Assembly (NCBI GenBank): GCA_039934135.1
Contig: JBDTMT010000016.1
Span: forward strand, 1-23,224
Direction of reading: 5' to 3'
DNA: 23,224 nucleotides
Source: JBDTMT01 sp039934135
Lineage (GTDB): Bacteria > Desulfobacterota > Binatia > HRBIN30 > CADEER01
The translations under genes were made by a program, and so were the position numbers. The notes beneath the pieces were generated by a model. That model did no database searches. It had not been told where the DNA came from and saw only the letters and a program-made list of their open reading frames with translations. Below are positions 1 to 5,577 of this stretch, in pieces (positions within the stretch are counted from its first letter, which is position 1; each line of letters starts with the position of its first letter).

Positions 1-886
1 CGAACTGCGTCATCAGGTATTGCCAGCGCGTGAAGCGGTCGAAGCCGAGGCCGGCAGTCGCCGCATAACTGCCCAGCCCGGTCGGGCTCAACGAGGCCTT
101 GGCCAAAAACACCACGCCGCCGATCAGCACCGGCAGCGCCGCCAAACCGATCAGCCGCCAGCGGCGCCCGATGCGACGCCAGTCAGCGTCGGCGAGAAAC
201 ACCCAGTCGTAAAACGCCAGGGCGAGCGGAATGGTCGCGGCGATCTCCTTGCTCAACCCTGACGCACCGGTGGCAAAGAATATGACGACCATGGCCAGGC
301 GCGAGCGCTGCGTGGCGGCGACGATGTAGGCGAGCAGGGCGGTGAGGTAGAAGCTCGCCGCCAGCACTTCGCTGCGGCTCGACAGGTAGGCGATGCTTTC
401 GCTGGCCAGCGGATGGACGGCGAACAGCGCCGCGGCGCCCCAGGCGACGCTGCGGCCGACGGCGGCGTAGCGCGCCGAGAGCGCCGGCAGGCCCAGCGTG
501 CGCAGGGCGATCAGGTACAGCAGCGCGACGTTGAACGCGTGCAGCAGCATGTTGGTGAGATGAAAGCCGCGCGGACTCAGCCCGCTGATGGCGTAGTTGA
601 TGGCGAAGGAGAAGTCGCTCAGCGGCCGCGTGCTCAGGGTGAAGAACTGCATCAGCGGCGTCAGGCTGCGGATCAGATTGCTCTGCGAGATGGCGTTGGG
701 ATCGTCGTAGACCATCGGGCCATCGATCGCCGGCAGGTACACCGCCAGCGCCAGCGCGATGAGGCTCGCCAGCGGCAGCAGTTGCTCGCGCCACGGCAGC
801 GGCGGCGCCGCATCGCCACGCGGAGGTCGGCGCCGCGGCGCTGGCAGTGGGGGCGTGGAGCGGGCGGGCGGTGGCCGCTTCGCCAT
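1..886 (-). CDS. TMTC-like multi-pass membrane glycosyltransferase, partial (C-terminus beyond window)
   Basis: I read this frame directly from the reverse strand: an ATG at 886 opens 295 codons that run off the window edge, so only the N-terminal part is present. After a Pro/Arg-rich cytoplasmic stretch (about residues 1-33) comes a first membrane segment, then YDDP (60-63), RPLSDFSFAINYAISG (87-102), a FHLTNMLLHAFN helix (108-119), AVHPLASESIAYLSSRSEVL (156-175) and LSKEIAATIPLAL (211-223). These are the hallmark blocks of TMTC-type GT-C proteins, which often end in TPR repeats; eukaryotic TMTCs are protein O-mannosyltransferases that use a lipid-linked sugar. The bacterial acceptor is unknown. 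It starts 3 bases after the DUF2304 stop, so it is almost surely co-transcribed with DUF2304 and the DPM1-like GT2, which could make its lipid-sugar donor. Family assignment is fairly secure; acceptor and sugar are inference. Confidence 0.82.
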   Translation of the reverse strand, partial: MAKRPPPARSTPPLPAPRRRPPRGDAAPPLPWREQLLPLASLIALALAVYLPAIDGPMVYDDPNAISQSNLIRSLTPLMQFFTLSTRPLSDFSFAINYAISGLSPRGFHLTNMLLHAFNVALLYLIALRTLGLPALSARYAAVGRSVAWGAAALFAVHPLASESIAYLSSRSEVLAASFYLTALLAYIVAATQRSRLAMVVIFFATGASGLSKEIAATIPLALAFYDWVFLADADWRRIGRRWRLIGLAALPVLIGGVVFLAKASLSPTGLGSYAATAGLGFDRFTRWQYLMTQF

Positions 887-889
887 CAG

Positions 890-1243
890 CTAAGCCTCGC
901 GCTCGCGCTGCTCTTCCAGCGCCCGTTCGAGCAGCGCCACCGTCTGGGCCAGGCGGCGGATGGAATCGCGGTGCGAGGAGATGACCAGCGAGTAGTGCAG
1001 CAGGATCACCAAGGCGAACAGGAAGGCCAGGCCGAACAGCAGCGACGGCGGGTAGGCGACGCCGAGCAGGCGCGCCGCCCAGTCGAGCAACGGGCGGTAG
1101 GCTGAAAACACCAGCAGGGCGCCGCCCGCCCCGAGCCACAGGATGGCGTAGCGCACGTTGAGATTGGAGCGCCGGATGGCCTCGATGACGAACAGCACGA
1201 TCATCAGGCTGGCGGTGATGGCGAGGAAGTCGAGCGTGTGCAC
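890..1243 (-). CDS. DUF2304 family small membrane protein
   Basis: A 117-residue protein that starts with GTG. A good ribosome-binding site, AAAGGA (complement of 1249-1254), lies five bases upstream and fixes the start. Three hydrophobic segments are visible: about residues 4-23, 30-48 and 66-90. A charged, helix-prone cytoplasmic tail follows (SSHRDSIRRLAQTV to LEEQREREA), probably a short coiled coil. Size, topology and tail match DUF2304, a family usually found beside DPM1-like family 2 glycosyltransferases and thought to be a membrane partner for lipid-linked sugar synthesis. Here it lies 15 bases downstream of such a GT2 and 3 bases upstream of the TMTC-like gene, so the three form a tight operon. 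Its biochemical role is not established. Confidence 0.85.
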   Translation of the reverse strand: MHTLDFLAITASLMIVLFVIEAIRRSNLNVRYAILWLGAGGALLVFSAYRPLLDWAARLLGVAYPPSLLFGLAFLFALVILLHYSLVISSHRDSIRRLAQTVALLERALEEQREREA

Positions 1244-1258
1244 CGTATTCCTTTCGCG

Positions 1259-1945
1259 TCAGCGCGGTCGCAGCCGGCCGACGAGCAGCGCCAGCACGAC
1301 CTTGAACATATAGAAGCCCGAGTAGAGCGTGCTGATCGACGACTGACCGGCGATGCGGGCGTACATCACCACCGGCACTTCGGCGACGCGGCACCCGGCG
1401 CGCGACGCCATGACCAAGGCTTCGGTTTCCGGATAGTCGTCCGGATGCTGTTTGGCGAGCACCTGCAGGGCGCGCCGGTTGACCGCCCAGTTGCCCGAAG
1501 TGGGATCGGTGACGCGCGCGCCGACCAGCGAGCTGACGATGCCGAGGATGAAGATGCCGATGCGCCGCACCAGCGTCGACTGGTAGCCCTCGCGGGCGAG
1601 AAAACGCGAACCGATGACGATGTCCGCGGAGCCCGCTTCGAGCACCGCCAGCAGGCGCGGAATCTGCGCCGCGTCGTGCTGGCCGTCGCCGTCCTGGCGC
1701 ACGACGTAGTCGTAGCCCTTCGTCATGCCGTAGATGAAGCCGGTCTGCACCGCAGCGCCGATGCCCAGATTGCAGGCGTGTCGCACCACCATCGCGCCCG
1801 CGGCGCGCGCCAGCGCCCCGGTGTCGTCTTCGGAGCCGTCGTCGATGACCAACACGTCGCCGGTGAAGACGGCGCGCACCGACGTGATGACGCTGGTGAT
1901 CGCTCCGGCCTCATTGAAGGCAGGGATGATGAGGAGCGTGCGCAT
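1259..1945 (-). CDS. DPM1-like family 2 glycosyltransferase (polyprenyl-phosphate sugar synthase type)
   Basis: A 228-residue GT-A fold enzyme. I chose the ATG at 1945 because the conserved family start (LLIIPAFNEA) follows at once; the open frame extends to 2089, but those residues are Arg/Ala-rich and unlike the family. Nucleotide-sugar binding motifs are DDGSEDD (35-41) and the metal-binding QDGDGQH (84-90), followed by a DPTSGNWAVNRRAL acceptor-side motif. A C-terminal hydrophobic patch (YMFKVVLALLVG) may touch the membrane. There is no clear Shine-Dalgarno. Members of this group move a sugar from a nucleotide donor to polyprenyl phosphate at the inner face of the membrane. Immediately downstream are DUF2304 and a TMTC-like GT-C enzyme that would use such a lipid-linked sugar. 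Which sugar is used cannot be read from the sequence. Confidence 0.88.
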   Translation of the reverse strand: MRTLLIIPAFNEAGAITSVITSVRAVFTGDVLVIDDGSEDDTGALARAAGAMVVRHACNLGIGAAVQTGFIYGMTKGYDYVVRQDGDGQHDAAQIPRLLAVLEAGSADIVIGSRFLAREGYQSTLVRRIGIFILGIVSSLVGARVTDPTSGNWAVNRRALQVLAKQHPDDYPETEALVMASRAGCRVAEVPVVMYARIAGQSSISTLYSGFYMFKVVLALLVGRLRPR

Positions 1946-2024
1946 GCGTAACGGCGGGTCTGTTAGCACCCCGGCGCGGCAGAAGGTAGCGATGCGGGGG
2001 GCCGGCGGGCCCGTGCGCCAGTAT

Positions 2025-2050
2025 GCCCGTGCGCCTGAGGGCGCGCGGGC
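2025..2050. other. GC-rich hairpin between two glycosyltransferase genes
   Basis: An 11-base-pair inverted repeat (2025-2035 with 2040-2050, one G-T wobble) encloses a TGAG tetraloop. A second imperfect hairpin lies at 2062-2089. Both sit in the 179-base gap between the GT2 ending at 2125 and the GT2 starting at 1945 on the minus strand. No T-run follows in that direction, so neither is a standard intrinsic terminator. They could attenuate or stabilise the transcript, or be chance in high-GC DNA. Confidence 0.35.
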
Positions 2051-2124
2051 CTGCGCTGTGGATGCGCGGCAGTGGCGTGCCACGCGCATACTCGTTCACC
2101 GAAACCGCTCACGGGCACACGGGC

Positions 2125-3186
2125 TCACTCCTTCAACGCCACCTCCCGCACCCCCATGCGGTAGCGGCGGAACCAGTCGATGGCGTCCCAGGTCGAGACG
2201 CGGCGGGCGGCTTGGATGGTGCGGCGCTTGCGCCAGGCGGCAGGCGCGCCGGCGAGCGCGGCGGCATAGGCGCGCAGCAGCACGCCGAGCAGTTCGGCGG
2301 CGGAATGCGTCTGGGTGAAGCGGCCGGCGGCGCCGTGGCCGCTCAGCGCGCCCCAGGCCTGGGCCGCCAGGCGCAGGCCGGTGAACAGCGGGCTGACGGC
2401 GAGCAGCGGGCCGGGCAGGCACTTGATCGCCACCCAGGCGCGGTTGCGCTCGACCAGAAATGCCTTCAGCGGCGAGTAGGCGGCGCTGGCGGCGGAATAC
2501 TTGTGGAAGACGACGGCGCCGGGCACGGCGCGGCAGCGCCAGCCGGCGAGGCGGCCGCGCAATCCGAGATCGGTGTCGTCGCAATAGGCGAACAGGTCTT
2601 CGTCGAACAGTCCGATGTCATTCAACATGGCGCGGCGCAGGACGACCGCGCAGCCGCTCGGCAGGCCGATCTCGCCCTCGGTGTCGTACTGCCCGGTGTC
2701 GCGTTCGAGGCGGCCGCGGCCGCGGCTGAGGCCGTCGGCGTAGAGCAGGTGGCCGACGTTGTCGATGACGTCGCGGTCGTCGAAGGCGAGGATCTTGGGT
2801 GAGAACATGCCGCTGGTCGGCTGCGCGTCGGCGGCGGCGACCAATCGTGCACAGCACTCGGGCGCCACTTCGGTGTCGCTGTTCAACGCCATCAGCAGGC
2901 GACCGCGCGCGGCGTGCAGGCCGGCGTTGAGGCCGCCGGCGTAGCCGTGGTTGTCGGCCAGCGCGACGACGCGCACGGCGGCGCCGAAGCGCGTGGCGAC
3001 GAAGTCGAGCGAGCCGTCGCTGGAGCCGTTGTCGACCAGGACGATCTCGATGCCGGGCAGCGTCTGTTGCTGCAGCGAGCCGAGGCACACCTCGAGGTGC
3101 TCGCGGCCGTTCCAGTTCACCACCACCACCGACAGCGGCGTGGCCGGATCGTAGTCGCCGAGCGGCACGAGGCGAGGCTCGATCAT
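2125..3186 (-). CDS. Family 2 glycosyltransferase, rhamnosyltransferase-like
   Basis: A 353-residue GT2 enzyme. The ATG at 3186 overlaps the stop of the upstream gene as ATGA, which implies translational coupling and rules out the much longer open frame that continues to 4176. Visible motifs are VVVVNWNGREHLE (about 20-32), VDNGSSDG (51-58), NHGYAGGLNAGL (89-100), the metal-binding NSDTE (102-106), and a catalytic region FDEDLFAYCDDTDLGLRGR (194-212). This pattern is typical of WbbL/RfbF-type transferases that add rhamnose or similar sugars to polysaccharide chains at the cytoplasmic membrane. The last 100 residues contain amphipathic, partly hydrophobic stretches usual for membrane-associated members. 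Substrate specificity cannot be assigned. It belongs with the VanZ/hydrolase gene before it and probably to the wider glycan cluster. Confidence 0.88.
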   Translation of the reverse strand: MIEPRLVPLGDYDPATPLSVVVVNWNGREHLEVCLGSLQQQTLPGIEIVLVDNGSSDGSLDFVATRFGAAVRVVALADNHGYAGGLNAGLHAARGRLLMALNSDTEVAPECCARLVAAADAQPTSGMFSPKILAFDDRDVIDNVGHLLYADGLSRGRGRLERDTGQYDTEGEIGLPSGCAVVLRRAMLNDIGLFDEDLFAYCDDTDLGLRGRLAGWRCRAVPGAVVFHKYSAASAAYSPLKAFLVERNRAWVAIKCLPGPLLAVSPLFTGLRLAAQAWGALSGHGAAGRFTQTHSAAELLGVLLRAYAAALAGAPAAWRKRRTIQAARRVSTWDAIDWFRRYRMGVREVALKE

Positions 3187-5264
3187 GCCGGACGCTCCGC
3201 CGACGCCGCGTCCCAGCCGAGCAGCGCGGCGCCGCCGGCGGGCAGATCGAGCTCCACCGTGCGACCGAATTCCAGCTCCCATACCTGCCGCGCCGGATCG
3301 AAGCGCTGCGTCGCCAGCGGCTGCGTCAGGTCCAGGCGCACGCGCTGCGGCCGGCGATAGTCCTGGTTGACGACCAGCACGGCGCGCGCGCCATCCGGCG
3401 CCGCGAAGAATCCCAGTGCGGCGGCGCCGTCGACGCCGGTGACGGGATACGGCAGCGCCGCAGGCCCGGGCGCGCGCGTGGCCTCGACTGCGGCGATCGA
3501 CTGATAGCCGTCGAGCGCGCCGGCGATGGCGCGCGCCTCGGCGTTGAGGCGCGTCACCTGCGCCAGCTTGTCGGTGGCGACGCCACCCTCGATCAGGCCG
3601 CGGCGGAAGTTCCAGCGCGCGGCGTTGGCCACCCCGACCGGCGTCCAATACGTGAAGTACGAGATCGCCCGCGCCCCGAAGGCGAGGCCGTGGAAGACCT
3701 GCCACGAGAGCTCGGCGGCGCTGGGGTCGCGGTACGGGCCGTGCGGCATCGCCTGCACGATCAGCATCCAGGGAATGCCGGCGGCCAGCGCCTGCTCGCG
3801 CATGACGGCGAGGTTGGCGAAGAACGAGTCGCGATCGGCGCCATCCTTGAACGGGTAGTAGTCGACGCTGAGCAGCGACGGGCGCACCTCCGCGACATAG
3901 CGTGCGACGTGCTCGCGATAGGTCGGCGTGCCGAGCGCCTCGGCCGGTGCGTAGTCGGGCAGCAGGTTGATGTAGGCGACGCGTGTCGGGTCGAGGACGC
4001 GCAGGCGGTCGACCACGTCGCCGAGCGAGGCGAAGCGGTCGGCGTCGGGCTCGTCGACCAGAAAATATCCGCCGAGTGCCGGATGGCTGCCATAGTCCGC
4101 CACCGCCGACGCCAGCTTGTCCGCCCAGTCGCGCGTCGCCGGCCGGTACTGGTCGACGCGCGGGTCGGTGATCCACAAGCGCAGGCCATGTCGCGCCGCG
4201 ACGTCGAGGGCGCGGTGGTTGAGTTGCGGCGAGACGAGACCCTCACACGGCGCGCCGACGACGTCGAAGCCGGCGGCGGCGATTTCGGCGGCGCGCGCAT
4301 CGGTCAGCTCGGCGAGCGGCGGTCCGCACCAGAAGGTGATGAAGAACGGCGTTGTGGTGAGCGGCCGCGGTGGCAGCGGCACGGCGGCTCGGCCGTGCGC
4401 GGCGCAGCCGCCGAGCAGTGCCAACGCCACGCCGATGCTCGCCACGGCTTTTTTGGGGCGCGCGCCGCCGACGCCAAGGCGCACCAGCAACCAGATCAGC
4501 AGCAGGCTCAACACCCCTTCGGAGGCCGCCATGACGTGGTAGTAGCGGCCGGTCAGGGCGCGTCCGAGCGTCGGCGCGAGGAAGGGAAACGTGGCCTCGA
4601 TGGTGACCCGCGGCGGCGCCAGTGCCCAGGCCAGTGCCAGCCCGGCGACGCTGGCGATCAGCAGCAGACGCTGTGCGCGGCGTTCACCGGGCGTGGCGCT
4701 GTCGCCGCGCCCACCGCGTATCAACACCACCGTCCAAGCGGCGCCGATGGCGTTCAGCACGATGTCGTTCCAGTCGAAGTAGACGTTCGGTATCGCGGCG
4801 TAGATGACCACGCGCTGGTAGCTCTCGTCGAGTGCGCCGCCGAGGCTGGCCGCCACCCAGGCGAGTTGCGGCGGCAGACCGCCGGCCAGCATCAGGGCCG
4901 CCAGCAGACCGAATTGCGGCAGATGGATGAGCTCGACGTTGCTCACCAGCAGCACCTGCTGCACGGCGATCGTCAGGCCGCTCAGGCAGAGCAGCGCCGC
5001 CAGCGGCCCGCCTCGCCACAGCCGTGCCAGGCCGCCGCGCAGCATCAGGATCGCGCCGGCGACGCTGATTGCGGCGATGCCGATCAAGGTCGTCCACTCG
5101 TAGGCGCTGCGCCCGACGCGGGCGTACAGCTGATCGCACACGTCCGACACCGGCTTGTGGAGAAAGAAGTTCGCAACCACCAGGCCGATGGCGGCAACCC
5201 AGCGGCTGCCGCGCCGGGTGGTCAGATCACGCAGCCAGCGGGGCGGCAGATCACGCAGCGGCAT
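3183..5264 (-). CDS. VanZ-like membrane region fused to a glycoside-hydrolase-like TIM-barrel domain
   Basis: A 693-residue protein from an ATG at 5264; the open frame continues upstream to 5471 but that part looks non-coding, and no ribosome-binding site is evident. Residues 1-270 contain about six to seven membrane segments and VanZ-like signatures: NVELIHLPQFGLLA, GALDESYQ and FDWNDIVLNAIGA. From about residue 300 the protein looks extracytoplasmic, with a barrel-like domain starting FFITFWCGPP. It has a candidate catalytic acid at Glu405 in LVDEP and a second conserved-looking block SVDYYPFKDG, then a small beta domain at the C-terminus. This resembles clan GH-A-like hydrolases, but I cannot name a family or substrate. 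At the joint, residues 270-287 read like a complete lipoprotein signal ending in LLGGC (Cys287), which is odd inside a protein; Val274 is a GTG codon that could be an internal start. A role in trimming surface glycan is inference. Confidence 0.72.
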   Translation of the reverse strand: MPLRDLPPRWLRDLTTRRGSRWVAAIGLVVANFFLHKPVSDVCDQLYARVGRSAYEWTTLIGIAAISVAGAILMLRGGLARLWRGGPLAALLCLSGLTIAVQQVLLVSNVELIHLPQFGLLAALMLAGGLPPQLAWVAASLGGALDESYQRVVIYAAIPNVYFDWNDIVLNAIGAAWTVVLIRGGRGDSATPGERRAQRLLLIASVAGLALAWALAPPRVTIEATFPFLAPTLGRALTGRYYHVMAASEGVLSLLLIWLLVRLGVGGARPKKAVASIGVALALLGGCAAHGRAAVPLPPRPLTTTPFFITFWCGPPLAELTDARAAEIAAAGFDVVGAPCEGLVSPQLNHRALDVAARHGLRLWITDPRVDQYRPATRDWADKLASAVADYGSHPALGGYFLVDEPDADRFASLGDVVDRLRVLDPTRVAYINLLPDYAPAEALGTPTYREHVARYVAEVRPSLLSVDYYPFKDGADRDSFFANLAVMREQALAAGIPWMLIVQAMPHGPYRDPSAAELSWQVFHGLAFGARAISYFTYWTPVGVANAARWNFRRGLIEGGVATDKLAQVTRLNAEARAIAGALDGYQSIAAVEATRAPGPAALPYPVTGVDGAAALGFFAAPDGARAVLVVNQDYRRPQRVRLDLTQPLATQRFDPARQVWELEFGRTVELDLPAGGAALLGWDAASAERPA

Positions 5265-5577
5265 GAGGCAGAGCCGATTCGACGCGCATCGAGCTGCTGT
5301 GCCAGAAATCGCCGCGCCGCGACACCTCTCGTAAGACGGGGCGTGTGATATGCGCGCCCCCGGGGAGGCGGCGGTGTCACTGGGGTCGAGGCACTTGTGG
5401 AGGGGAGGGCGGCTGAGCGCCGTGGCGCTGCGCAGGCGAAATGCTGAGGCGCAGCGGCACGTTTCGGTCACTCCACACCGTGTCTGGAGGGGCTGGCGTC
5501 GAGGTCTTCACAGAGCGGCCTTGGCTACATCGCGGAGCGATCTGGCACGGCATTGGCAACGTCGTGTCATCGTTCCC
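5265..5577. other. Divergent intergenic region between the VanZ/hydrolase gene and the metalloprotease gene
   Basis: This 313-base gap should hold promoters for both the minus-strand glycan genes and the plus-strand metalloprotease gene. I see no convincing -35/-10 pair, no strong hairpin and no RNA gene. Open frames cross it on both strands, but their translations are Arg/Ala-rich and look like chance extensions of the flanking genes. Confidence 0.5.

Noticed and set aside
183..1394. A 403-codon minus-strand frame crossing three genes
   Set aside because: It runs out of phase through DUF2304 and the TMTC-like gene, both of which have strong family motifs and tight operon spacing.
3187..4176. 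N-terminal extension of the GT2 at 2125-3186
   Set aside because: The extension is Arg/Ala-rich and lies wholly within the VanZ/hydrolase gene; the ATGA overlap at 3183-3186 is a better start.
4448..4454. A-run followed by G on the minus strand resembling a slippery frameshift site
   Set aside because: The run is phased AAA AAA G in the gene, not the phase needed for -1 slippage, and the reading frame is continuous without it.
3690..5348. A 552-codon plus-strand frame opposite the VanZ/hydrolase gene
   Set aside because: No recognisable motif and skewed Arg/Gln/Ala content; the opposite strand has coherent membrane segments and a hydrolase-like domain.
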